Below are positions 24,674-33,800 of a DNA stretch of 64,000 nucleotides, in pieces. Source of the stretch: Candidatus Poribacteria bacterium (lineage in GTDB: Bacteria > Poribacteria > WGA-4E > PCPOR2b); the NCBI GenBank assembly GCA_022822785.1, contig JAJEAL010000145.1, forward strand, positions 32,797-96,796, read 5' to 3'. The notes beneath the pieces are model-generated. The model was not told the origin of the DNA. It ran no database searches and worked only from the letters and a program-made list of their open reading frames with translations. A program made the position numbers and the translations under genes. Every line of letters starts with the position of its first letter. The first letter of the stretch is position 1.

Positions 24674-25783
24674 TCAGTTCCACATCTTTCTAGCGGTCTC
24701 GACAACTACCGATAGCTTATGTCGCTGATCTTCTTCGGTTATGTGATTGCCGAGGACCGAAGTTGCGAAGCCGCACTGTGGACTCAACGCGAGTCGTTCT
24801 AGCGGCATAAATTGATTGGCTTCCTTGATACGCATCGCAAGTTCCTCCGGCGTTTCCCGACGCCCTGTTTTTGTCGTGACCAACCCTAAAACGGCAATCT
24901 TGTCATCGGGAATGAACCGCAACGGTTCAAAGGAGCCGGAGCGTTCATCGTCGTATTCGAGCAGCAGCCGCTGGGCACGGATGCCCTCGAAAATCGGTTT
25001 AGCAATCAGCTCGTAATCCCCTTCGACCAACCACCGGCTGCCCTGATTACCGCGTCAGAGGTGAAACCCAAATGTCACCTCCGGAAAATCGCCAATCACA
25101 GCATTGTCCATCTCAATGCCTCGATCCAGCCACCGATTGAGCCCCCAACCTTGCTTTTCGTAGAAGGTTCTGGTCTTCGGATCAAGCAGCAACGGATAGT
25201 GAGGGGCATCAAGCTGAATGTAGGTTGCGCCGAGTCGAACCAACTCGGCGACCTCATTCCGGAGAATATCAACGACATCCGCAAGAAAGCTGTCGAGCGT
25301 CGGATACGCTAACAGAGAGTGTTCTGACGACCAGAAGTTTGTCCATAGACTCGGACTTGGCAACGTAACCTTCGGGATGCGAGTCGTCCGCGCCCGTAGA
25401 TAGGTGAACTCCTCCGTTGACAGGTGACGTTTACGTTTGAGTTTGCTTACAACACCCAAATTCTTGGGACGTTCTAAACTCAAGTTGCCCGCGTCTCCAT
25501 CACCACGCCAATCACCCCAGAGGAAGGCGTTGAGATCGTATTCACCGAAACCGGCGACCGCCTCCGTCATCTGGCTCTGGAAGGATAACCTACGCATTTC
25601 ACCATCGGTAACAACATCCAAGCCCACCGCTTCCTGCAGCGCAACCGCCTCGTCAACCGCTTGGTCCTCGACAGCTTTGAACGCCGCTTGCGTCATTTTG
25701 CCCGCAGCGACTTCGCTTCTCGCTTTGAGGAGTTCAGGCGGACGGAGCAGACTTCCAACGACATCGGTATGCGCCGCAGTCAT
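24674..25783 (-). CDS. MetE-like (cobalamin-independent methionine synthase family) methyltransferase with an in-frame UGA at a predicted zinc ligand
   Basis: One frame runs through an in-frame TGA at 25055-25057. Upstream of it the protein has AAHTDVVGSLLRPPELL, DVVTDGEMRRLSFQSQM and YIQLDAPHYPLLLDP; downstream it has RGNQGSRWLVEGDYELIAKP and RLALSPQCGFATS. Both halves belong to the short MetE-like family. The junction reads FGFHL-U-RGNQG, where relatives have HxC, a His-Cys pair that with a later Cys (here Cys337) binds the catalytic zinc. Sec would be residue 243 of 369 with the ATG at 25783 (GAGGA six bases before). A hairpin like a SECIS follows. Predicted activity: zinc-activated methyl or alkyl transfer between thiols or selenols. 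Substrate unknown. Confidence 0.82.
25025..25057 (-). promoter_or_regulatory. SECIS-like hairpin for the MetE-like UGA
   Basis: After the UGA come 14 bases, then CAGCC-GGU-GGUUG, a 5-bp stem (one G-U pair) extended by two further pairs across a mismatch. The three-base loop is GGU, starting 20 bases after the UGA, close to the position in known bacterial SECIS elements. Confidence 0.6.
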
Positions 25784-25843
25784 GGGCATTCCTCGTAATA
25801 ATAGTTAGGATGATGTCGCACAGTTCTAAGTTCCGGCACCGTT

Positions 25844-26872
25844 TTACGCCCCCGCGGCAAGTTTGACGCCAATCTCATCCTGACTCAGTTTTTCCCGATG
25901 GATGGGGAGATCAATCCCATACAGACCGGCGACGTTTTCGCCTAAGATCTTGCGCTTGGCTTCTGGCGTAATGTCAACCCCATACTCCTCTTTAATATCG
26001 TCCGGCAGCTCAAGCGCCATAAATTTCTCAATTAACCACTTCGGCGTCCAGATCGCATAATCGCTGCCGAAAATCATCTTATCCTCACCCAACCAAAACA
26101 GCAGGTTGGCAACTATCTCGGCGAAATATCTCGGACGCGAATGGATGAACGCCATCGCCACCGACATGCCGGCATAGACATTCTTTTCCTGTGTGGCAAT
26201 CCAGCAGAAGTCGTCTAATCGTGGTAGTCCGATGTGCTCAATGATAAAGTTGAGATTGGGGAAATCGGTTGCGGCATAATCCACATCGGCGACATCAAAG
26301 GCATCGCGATTGAGAGGATAAACCGTCGGTCCCTTGTGAACATGGATATTTTTAACCCCAACTTCCTCGGCGAGTTCAAAATACTTGTAAGCCCACGGAT
26401 CATTCAGCCGCCAGCCTTTCGAGCCGTCTCGCCATTCGGCGGTGTAAAGCTTGAGCCCCTGAATCGGGTAATCCTCCATCATCTGTCGGAACGCATCCAG
26501 TCCTGCCTCCTCCGCTCTGGGATCGAAAGAACCGCAGAGAATAAAACGGTCAGGATATTTTGCTTTGATTGCGTTATTCTGTTGATGCGTATTAAATCCA
26601 TTTTTGTAAAATTCGTAAAGATACGTTGAGTTGAGGATGGCAACATCGACGTATCCTTCCGCGAAGAGATCGTTAATCAGTGTATCTTCACCGTATTTGC
26701 AATACTTTTCAAAGGGCCAGACATATTCCTCCGGACTGAGGGCGGTATGAAAATCGTAGAAACATCGAATCCAGCCTTCACCATACTCGTTACGCCAGTT
26801 TTCCGGGTTGGCATCCCAAAAGTGCATATGTCCGTCAACAACAAAAATCTCTTGCCCATTTTCTTTATACAT
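25844..26872 (-). CDS. Amidohydrolase-2 family metal-dependent hydrolase
   Basis: A protein of 342 residues with a TIM-barrel hydrolase pattern: FVVDGHMHFWDANPENW (HxH metal motif) at the start, GLKLYTAEW, KNIHVHKGPTVYPL, NFIIEHIGLPRLDDF (His) and MIFGSDYAIWTPKW (Asp) toward the end. This subgroup (with the HFWDANPENW opening) is known next to soluble propane-type diiron monooxygenase genes together with a DUF59 protein and a zinc alcohol dehydrogenase. Both of those occur here, upstream on the same strand, but no monooxygenase. Substrate unknown. Confidence 0.82.
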   Translation of the reverse strand: MYKENGQEIFVVDGHMHFWDANPENWRNEYGEGWIRCFYDFHTALSPEEYVWPFEKYCKYGEDTLINDLFAEGYVDVAILNSTYLYEFYKNGFNTHQQNNAIKAKYPDRFILCGSFDPRAEEAGLDAFRQMMEDYPIQGLKLYTAEWRDGSKGWRLNDPWAYKYFELAEEVGVKNIHVHKGPTVYPLNRDAFDVADVDYAATDFPNLNFIIEHIGLPRLDDFCWIATQEKNVYAGMSVAMAFIHSRPRYFAEIVANLLFWLGEDKMIFGSDYAIWTPKWLIEKFMALELPDDIKEEYGVDITPEAKRKILGENVAGLYGIDLPIHREKLSQDEIGVKLAAGA

Positions 26873-26905
26873 TGTGAGGCTCCTTGTCTATTTAACGGCA
26901 TCGCT

Positions 26906-26970
26906 CATGTTAAGAAATAGTACAACAGAAACCGAGTTTTGAGGAAAAAACTCGGTTTCTCTCCGTGTTC
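26906..26970. repeat. CATG hairpin repeat, right end degraded
   Basis: CATGTTAAGAAATAGTACAA followed by the GAAACCGAGTTTT / AAAACTCGGTTTC stem. It lies in the gap between the DUF59 gene and the amidohydrolase. Confidence 0.75.
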
Positions 26971-26978
26971 CGCGTAGC

Positions 26979-27740
26979 TTAGTTTTTGCCTTTCCGTGCT
27001 GCCAACACAGCGGTACAGAATGACCCGTTGGCTTGCAGAGCAACACGCACGGTGCGCGCACGTATCAGGTACTCCTCTAACCCCTCAGCAGTTACCTCGT
27101 TACCACGCAGATCGATTATCAAAGGCGCGGTAGGCGAGCAATCAAGATTTATTTCCGCTCGACGCTGGAAGTATTGACGAGCGACTTCGGCATCCCCAAC
27201 ATCACAAATCCGACCATTGTTACGCCGGATCCGGCAAGATTCGTTCTCAAAATAGAGGTCGCCAATGCGTAGGAGGGCAATCTCCTCGAATGATAGCCCC
27301 GCATTTTTTAAGTTCTGTAACAAGCGTTCTTGACGCCGGATATACCCTTTGCGGAGAAAAAGATCGCTGAGTTGACACAGGTTTTCAGATGTTTCATCCG
27401 GGAAAGCCTCCGAGAACGATTTACCGGCGTTCACACTCGCCTCAATTGTCTGCGCAGCGAAATGGTCTTTCAAACGAACTGTGACATCGTGAAGCCCTTC
27501 AACCGTCAAAAGTTCACGGCGGGTATCCTCAGCCATCATATAGGAGAAGTTGGGCGCACACCAGTAGGTTGGAAGGTGCAGTTCGATTGTCAGATGCCCG
27601 CTTTCGGCTTCAATCGACTTGACGAAGCCAAGTTTGAGGATGGACTCATCCAGTTCGGGATCAAGCACCTTTTCTAACCGCTTGAAGATGATTTCTCGAT
27701 CCAAAGTATCAGGAAGCGATAACCGCACATCATCGTACAT
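26979..27740 (-). CDS. MIP18/DUF59-domain iron-sulfur assembly-like protein
   Basis: Start taken at the ATG 27738-27740 (GGAGG upstream), giving 253 residues. The first ~95 residues are a DUF59/MIP18 domain: KVLDPELDESILKLGFVKSI and TYWCAPNFSYMMAED, the latter with the conserved Cys in the position of metal-sulfur cluster assembly proteins. The rest (ENLCQLSDLFLRKGYIRRQ, DDxxEN-like helical region) is an extension found in the form associated with diiron monooxygenase loci. Likely role: metal or Fe-S maturation of a partner enzyme. It begins just after the truncated alcohol dehydrogenase. Confidence 0.75.
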   Translation of the reverse strand: MYDDVRLSLPDTLDREIIFKRLEKVLDPELDESILKLGFVKSIEAESGHLTIELHLPTYWCAPNFSYMMAEDTRRELLTVEGLHDVTVRLKDHFAAQTIEASVNAGKSFSEAFPDETSENLCQLSDLFLRKGYIRRQERLLQNLKNAGLSFEEIALLRIGDLYFENESCRIRRNNGRICDVGDAEVARQYFQRRAEINLDCSPTAPLIIDLRGNEVTAEGLEEYLIRARTVRVALQANGSFCTAVLAARKGKN

Positions 27741-27768
27741 TTCTCCCTCCACTTACGCCGGGCTGGAT

Positions 27769-28009
27769 TCCCATCAATAACCCAACCGGCGTTTTCATGT
27801 CCCATGATGTAGGGCAACAACGCGCCCTCCGCATCCATCACATCCCGCCATACCCCTTCGATGATGTGCAGATCAGTCCGGCACAAGCCTGCAGCGCCGA
27901 CACGAACAATCACGTCTTCAGGGTCACTGATGGTTGGCTCAGGTACGGTTTCAATTTTAAGATCGACGTTCATCTCTTTGTCGTACGCATACAGTTGAGC
28001 GGCTTTCAT
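27769..28009 (-). pseudogene. Truncated zinc alcohol dehydrogenase
   Basis: The ATG at 28007-28009 has AAGGAGG upstream. The first ~80 residues are a good MDR alcohol dehydrogenase N-terminus: AAGLCRTDLHIIEGVWRD with the catalytic zinc Cys, then LLPYIMGHENAGWV with the zinc His and Glu. After GWVID the homology stops, and the frame continues briefly into the start of the DUF59 gene. About 260 residues, including the NAD-binding domain, are missing, so it is a deletion remnant. Confidence 0.8.
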
Positions 28010-28263
28010 GGTGATGCCTCCTTTCCGGACTCCGAATTAGGGCGTATTGCTATTTGACAACACCATGCCGTCTTTTAAGAAAAATAAAGGCCTAATGCAT
28101 CAATGCAGACCTTGTAATAGATATAAGTAGAGCAGCAGCAAGAACTCTATGGGATTCGGCGCATGAGTTCTTTTGGTAAGAAACACGATTCGGGAAGAAG
28201 TCAATCCGAACCGCGTTTCCTTTTGATAGCTGTTACGGCTGCTAGCCCTCCACCAAGTTCTTT

Positions 28264-28563
28264 CTAACTGCCATTCGCATCGACATGCGATCGCAGCACT
28301 GCGTTGATTTGCGCTTCGTAATCTGGAGTATGGGCTTTGAACCATTCCAACAAATCTGCATCAACGATGACCATGTTTTCTGGCATGACCATTGTTGCAT
28401 CTTTCCAAAAGTCTGCATCCGTGGGCGGATCGTCCGGATCAGATAAGGCTGCTCTTTCTATGTCTTCATCAGTTAGTGCATCCACGCACTCCCAATCAGT
28501 TTCATCAGGGAGGGTGTCTATTTCAGAACGGGTGTATTTGACGTAGGTATTCTGCTCTTTCAT
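28264..28563 (-). CDS. BrnA-family antitoxin, orphan
   Basis: Start taken at the ATG 28561-28563; 99 residues. The pattern TLPDETDWECVDALTDEDIE, WKDATMVMPENMVIVDADLLEWFKAHTPDYEAQINAVLRSHV matches BrnA antitoxins, whose C-terminal ribbon-helix-helix binds DNA (shown here in two parts: MVIVDADLLEWFKA and YEAQINAVLRSHV). BrnT toxin is normally encoded immediately upstream; nothing like it is seen on either side. The sequence downstream to 28100 has no convincing gene. Confidence 0.75.
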   Translation of the reverse strand: MKEQNTYVKYTRSEIDTLPDETDWECVDALTDEDIERAALSDPDDPPTDADFWKDATMVMPENMVIVDADLLEWFKAHTPDYEAQINAVLRSHVDANGS

Positions 28564-28685
28564 CTCTGTTTGCCTTTCTTGCTGAAATGATTCGGATGAC
28601 CGAATTGCGCCGTATATAAACAACGTATCCGTTTTTTTCTAAAAAAGTTAGAAAAGTCCGACATGAATTTTAGCAGATATTTCCA

Positions 28686-29369
28686 TCAAAAAAACTTGGG
28701 GGTAGTGGACGAAGGAATTTCAAGTCCGGTCAAATTTTTAAGAATAGAACGAGCAGCCATATTTACCAATTCATCAACAGCCTGTTTGTAGGTCCATTGA
28801 TCCTCTGTTTGTACAAAAATTTCACCTGTTCCCTCCCAGACGGCATCACCTATTGTACACGACCAGACTTGCCCAAATATATTCATTTTGATTTCTTTTA
28901 CTATTACTGGGCCTTTGCTCAAGATCTTTGGTGCCCGTCCCTCTGCTTGTGATTGCTCTAAGAGTTCGACGTACAATAGATATTCGACCCCTATCACTGT
29001 CCCAATTTTTATCAGACTGTCTTTGTTCAAGATAGCTGAATGATTATAGTCGTTCAGCAGTCGTGAATAATCTTCCGTCAACCCCGCATTGCTGATTAAG
29101 GCTATCGTTTCAAGGTCCCCTATAAACTTACCTTCAGGAAGTTTATCGCTAAGATCTTTATTCAACTTATTTCCAAACGGTCTTCGTAATCCTTCCTGAC
29201 CGGCATTGGCAACAATAGGCAGTAAGCCCAATCCTCCTGCAGCGAGTCCCCCCTGTTTAGACACTGTGGCAAAATAATCGAATTGGACATTCTGTGTAAT
29301 AGGTGCTGCGCAACCGAAAACAAACAATAACAAAAAAGATAAAAGTTTTTGGAGTATTGATCGTTTCAT
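28686..29369 (-). CDS. Putative lipoprotein of unknown function
   Basis: Start at the ATG 29367-29369, with AGGAGG seven bases upstream; 227 residues. The signal LLSFLLLFVFGCAAP has a lipobox (FGC), so the mature protein is lipid-anchored. The body (GKFIGDLETIALISNAGL, IGVEYLLYVELLEQS, SCTIGDAVWEGTGEIFVQ) resembles the alternating pattern of CsgG/LptE-like or curli-related outer-membrane lipoproteins, but the match is weak. No partner is clear. A family name is not claimed. Confidence 0.7.
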   Translation of the reverse strand: MKRSILQKLLSFLLLFVFGCAAPITQNVQFDYFATVSKQGGLAAGGLGLLPIVANAGQEGLRRPFGNKLNKDLSDKLPEGKFIGDLETIALISNAGLTEDYSRLLNDYNHSAILNKDSLIKIGTVIGVEYLLYVELLEQSQAEGRAPKILSKGPVIVKEIKMNIFGQVWSCTIGDAVWEGTGEIFVQTEDQWTYKQAVDELVNMAARSILKNLTGLEIPSSTTPKFF

Positions 29370-29595
29370 AGGTTCCTCCTCGTGATTTTGTAATTCACAT
29401 CTTGAATTTGCCTTCATAGGCTTTCTAGGTAAAGTTTCTCATCTCAGATTCCTCTAAAAGATAGTTGAATCTCCTAACTCATCTCTTGAAGTTTCGCCAC
29501 AAGGGAGGCGTGGGGAGGTATACTTGCCTTGTGACTTTTATCCCTTCACGAATCGTGGCGCGTCAGGTGGTCGATGTGGTTCTGGTTCAGCTTGC

Positions 29596-29865
29596 TCATT
29601 TCTCGATATGGTGTGCTAGGTGATCAATATAGTTCTGGTTGAGTGCATCAAGCCGGGTTTCAATGAGATTAAACCGCTTGTCAAAGCGGGTCTCAAGTTC
29701 AGTGAATCGCTTATCAAAGCGGGTCTCAAGATGTGTTAGCCGTTGGTCCACGCTATTGATTCGGTCATTGATAGTTGTAACTGTGAAAATGATGTAAACT
29801 TGAGCAAAGGCGAAGATTGCCACTATTAAGGTGGCTATGGCTATCAAAAGGGGTTTTTGGTTCAT
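29596..29865 (-). CDS. Small membrane protein with coiled coil
   Basis: A protein of 89 residues. One helix (PLLIAIATLIVAIFAFAQVYIIF, residues 5-27) precedes a coiled coil made of a repeat: RLTHLETRFDKRF, TELETRFDKRF, NLIETRLDALN. The sequence just downstream (about 29545-29592) is a degraded second copy of the 3' end, reading LNQNHIDHLTRH in place of LNQNYIDHLAHH, a sign of local duplication. The function is not known; it may organise or tether a partner at the membrane. Confidence 0.7.
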   Translation of the reverse strand: MNQKPLLIAIATLIVAIFAFAQVYIIFTVTTINDRINSVDQRLTHLETRFDKRFTELETRFDKRFNLIETRLDALNQNYIDHLAHHIEK

Positions 29866-29924
29866 GGTCTATCCCTTCTTTCTGTTGTTATGCCAAAAGC
29901 GCGGCATCCCGGCTACGGTGTCTT

Positions 29925-30062
29925 TCACTCTGTATCATCAAACTCATCATCGTTTCCTGCTATCCATTGATTGAGCTTGGCTGCTAGGGGCAGCAATAAC
30001 ATGAGCAATACGACCAGTCCAATAAGCACCATCCACATAAAGGCACTTATTATTATCCCCAA
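29925..30062 (-). CDS. Tiny membrane protein, overlapping the next gene
   Basis: A reading frame of 45 residues from a TTG, or 37 from an internal ATG: MWMVLIGLVVLLMLLLPL forms one helix, followed by an acidic tail (GNDDEFDDTE). It overlaps the end of the upstream small gene by 10 bases, which suggests translational coupling. Coding status rests on the helix-plus-tail pattern only. Confidence 0.45.
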   Translation of the reverse strand: MGIIISAFMWMVLIGLVVLLMLLLPLAAKLNQWIAGNDDEFDDTE

Positions 30063-30214
30063 ACAGCATGTGCCATTGTAAAGTGTTCAAACACGCCAGC
30101 AACCGATACGAAAATGATCGCAGCCAAAGGCACCACCAGAACAGTTGCTCGAATATAAGTTGCTATAAACCCCTTTTCTAATTTAGATAAAGGTAAGCGG
30201 TTCACTATTTTCAT
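30053..30214 (-). CDS. Small membrane protein
   Basis: 53 residues starting at the ATG 30212-30214, with AAGGAG eight bases upstream. KIVNRLPLSKLEKGFIATY is a basic N-terminus and TVLVVPLAAIIFVSVAGVF one membrane helix. The strong ribosome-binding site supports translation. It precedes the overlapping tiny gene above. Function unknown. Confidence 0.55.
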   Translation of the reverse strand: MKIVNRLPLSKLEKGFIATYIRATVLVVPLAAIIFVSVAGVFEHFTMAHAVWG

Positions 30215-30240
30215 TGGATTATCTCCTTATCAGAAGAGTC

Positions 30241-30829
30241 CGATAAGAAAACTTATCAACCGTTCTATGTTAATGAAGTTTGATATTTCTTTTTTACCGG
30301 GAAAAGGCGAAAACAGGGTTTACCTCTGATAACCATTATCAACGCTTAAGGATCTTCAGTTTCATCATAAATCCTGCTAGTTTTGAGTCCTGTAAAGCCA
30401 ATCCGAGAACGCCTTTCAATGAGATGTATGTGACCGTATCTGTATGAATTCTTCGCCGAAAATAGTGCGTTCATGTTAGCATACCCACCATTTGAAATGC
30501 AAGCAAAAAGGCGGACGCTACAAATCCCCCAACGCTCCTATTCAGACAGAATGACTAGGCTATTTTTAATTCAGCAAATTTTGGTATAGGGTTTAGAATA
30601 CGACTGTGTTATACTTTAACAACGGGATTGGATAGAAACGGATCGGTCACTTCAACATTTAGGGCATTGTTACGTCCAAAGAATCAAGAATTTTGGGAAG
30701 CGTTTTCGCTATCGTTCTTCGTCCATTTATTGAGTTGAGAGCGGTCCATAGACGATTTGGAACGGCACCGGGTTTCAGGCTTTCCGAGTTTCTAAGGGTA
30801 TTACGACATTTTAAGGAGAGAAAAATCAG
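30241..30829. other. Non-coding gap (589 bp) before the Ycf48 gene
   Basis: AT-rich, no supportable gene in either direction, and none of the repeat families of this window was recognised. It must hold the promoters of the divergent genes. AAGGAG at about 30812 is the ribosome-binding site of the following gene. Confidence 0.5.
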
Positions 30830-33800
30830 ATGAAAGGTACATACCAACATATATTCCGAGCGACAATACTCGTCTTTGCATTCATAACCTTACTCATCGG
30901 TTGTAGGCAAGAGGTGACCCGCAAGGCGGATTGGGAAGTCAATTTCACAGATTTGCACTTCGCAGATGCCGACCATGGATGGATCGTCGGTGAAAAGGGA
31001 ACAATCGTCCATACAAACGACGGTGGGAAAACGTGGGAACGCCAAGAGGTCGGGACAGAAGGTGATTTTAAGGCGGTCTATTTCACCAACGCTCGTTACG
31101 GTTGGGCGGTCGGCGATAGGGGTTTAATTGCGACCACCGATGACGGCCGTCGCTGGCACCTCCAAGATAGTGGCACCTTAGCAATGCTCAGGGATGTCTA
31201 CTTCGCAAATTCTGATGAGGGGTGGATCGTCGGGGAGGATGCCGACGTACTCTACACAAAGAACGGCGGTAAAACGTGGGACCGGTATGAATACATCAGC
31301 GACTTTCCGCTCAGCGGTATCTGGTTTGTCAGTAAACGCCGTGGATGGACTGTCGGCGGCAATGATCGGATCCTGCTCACAGAGGACGGTGGGAAAACGT
31401 GGCGGGAACAGAGTAACCGCTACGAGGGTGAGCGGGACCGGATGATTAATGACAACAAGCGGGTCTTCTTCATCAGCCAAAACGAGGGCTGGCTTTGCGG
31501 GACCGATGGATCAATCTTCCACACGACAAACGGCGGTGCCGAATGGACGCGTCAGGACAGCCGGATCCCATTGATTAACGGGCATGTTCGGGATACTGTC
31601 AACAGTATCCATTTCATAGATAATCAACGCGGCGTAGCGGTCGCTGATATCGGTTTCATCACATTCACAGAGGACGGTGGGGATAACTGGCGATTGCTGG
31701 AGAGCGGCACCGAAAACAATCTGACCGGGGTTCAGTTCACCAGTCCAGACGAGGCCTGGGCGGTCGGCTGGCAGGGTACAATCATGCACTCAGACGACGG
31801 TGGAGAGACATGGACGATAGCCAGCGGCACGACCGCCAACAACCTTGAGGAGATACAGTTTGCTGATGGGAATCGGGCAATCGCGGTCGGCGAAAAAGGG
31901 ACCATCGCCGTGACCGAAGATGGTGGGCAAACGTGGACGGAGGTGCAAACGGACATCTGGGACCATATCCGAAGTCTCTATTTTGTCTCTGACCTAGAGG
32001 GGTGGGCGGTCGGCGATCGCGGCATGATTGTCCACACCTCCGACGGCGGACAGAGTTGGGAAACTCAGAAAAGCGGGTGGTGGTATTCACTCCGGGGCAC
32101 CTACTTCGTCAGTCCAAAGAAAGGCTGGGTCGTTGGCGATTTGGGGACAGTCCTGCATACCGCCGACGGCGGTGAATCGTGGGTGCAGCAGACGCCGGGC
32201 GAATTCCACATGCTCAAAGAGGTGTTCTTTCTCAACGATAAGGAAGGTTGGTCGGTCGGTTGGCCCGGGATTGTCATCCACACAGCCAACGGCGGGCTGA
32301 CATGGACGCAACAAAAGACACCTACCTACAATGAGTTATATGCGGTCTACTTTATCGACAGCAAAATGGGTTGGGTGACCGGGCAGTTTGGAGAGATCAT
32401 ACATACCAGAGACGGGGGCAAAACGTGGAGATTCCAACCGACCGGTGTAGAGACAAACCTGAATAAGGTGTACTTTGCGGATGAAAATCACGGTCTCGTT
32501 GTGGGGGATGGCGGCGTTATCCTGACCACCACCAACGGCGGGAAGAAATGGGAGAAACAGGAGAGCGATACGGAGAACGACCTATACGGATTCGCCCTTT
32601 CGCCGGAAGGGATGGTCGCTGTCGGCAAGGGCGGAATCGCGATGCGTTACTCTGTTGACGCAGAAGAGCTGCCGGCGGAACTGCCACCGATGGCAGAACG
32701 AACGGAAGTCGCCGAAGCGGTCGAGGAAGCACCGGCTGAAGAGGTCACTTATAATTGGGAAATCGTCCGTCAGGCGACGTGGCAGACCGATTTCGCCGAT
32801 ACCTACTTTCATCGCACGGCAGACGAGTCAGCCTCCTTACACGGCTGGGCGGTCGGGTCCGGGGGCGTCATCGCGCACACAACGGACGGCGGTAAAACAT
32901 GGCTGCCGCAGCATAGCGGCGTGAAGGAAGACCTACGCCGTGTCACTTTTGTCGATGAAAACCACGGCTGGATTGCCGGCAGTGGCGTGCTGCTTCGGAC
33001 AGAAAACGGCGGGCAAACGTGGCAGGTTATCAGAAAGGTGGTGCAAAATTTCCGTAGGATTGGTGCCATACAGTTTATCAACACCAAAGAGGGTTGGCTC
33101 GGTGTTGATCAGGGCCAGACGCTTCACACGATGGACGGTGGCGTGACGTGGAAACTTCAGAAAACCGGGACGACGAACCAAGCCATTACAGCGTTTCATT
33201 TCATCAATAGCACCGAGGGGTGGGCGGTTGTCCCCCAACGGGTGGAAGGTGGCCTGATCCTGCACACCGTCAACAGTGGTGACTACTGGGAGATTCAAGA
33301 TAAGACCCATCAACCTGCCACCGCAGTACATTTCGCCGATTCGAAATCCGGCTGGATTGTCGGCAGCGATGGCCGGTCTTTTATTACACAGGATGGTGGG
33401 GGGACATGGCAACAACTCCTCCCGGAAACGATGGTGGAAGGGCTCCGTCGGATCAAGTTCCGCGACCATCAACGCGCGTGGGGCATTGACCGTAGCGGCG
33501 CCATCCTCGTGACAAACGACCAAGGTGAGAGTTGGTTACCTAGCTACGTCGGGCTTGAAACGGTGGCGGAACTCATGGCTGCGCGCGAACAGGCGGACAC
33601 GGAGGGAGCAACGGACGAGGCTCAAGCATCTGAGGAAACAGTTGACAATCCGCTGGACGACAATTTTACCGACATCTTCCAGAGAGACTTGACCGAGCAG
33701 CGATCTCGCGCCGGACGTTTCACCCCTGAGGGCGAAATTGAAGCCGATGCTGCGGATACTCCCACTCCCCGACCAGATACAGGTGCAGCGGAAAGACAGA

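Noticed and set aside
25055..25057. The TGA in the MetE-like gene read as a normal stop with a second gene after it
   Set aside because: Both sides are in one frame and form one family protein, the second part has no good start codon, and the TGA is at a Cys position with a SECIS-like hairpin after it.
28100..28345. Minus-strand ORF of 81 codons after BrnA
   Set aside because: It overlaps the brnA gene, shows no family pattern and could not be a BrnT toxin.
30659..30850. Minus-strand ORF of 63 codons upstream of the Ycf48 gene
   Set aside because: It overlaps the start of that gene and has no ribosome-binding site or protein-like pattern.
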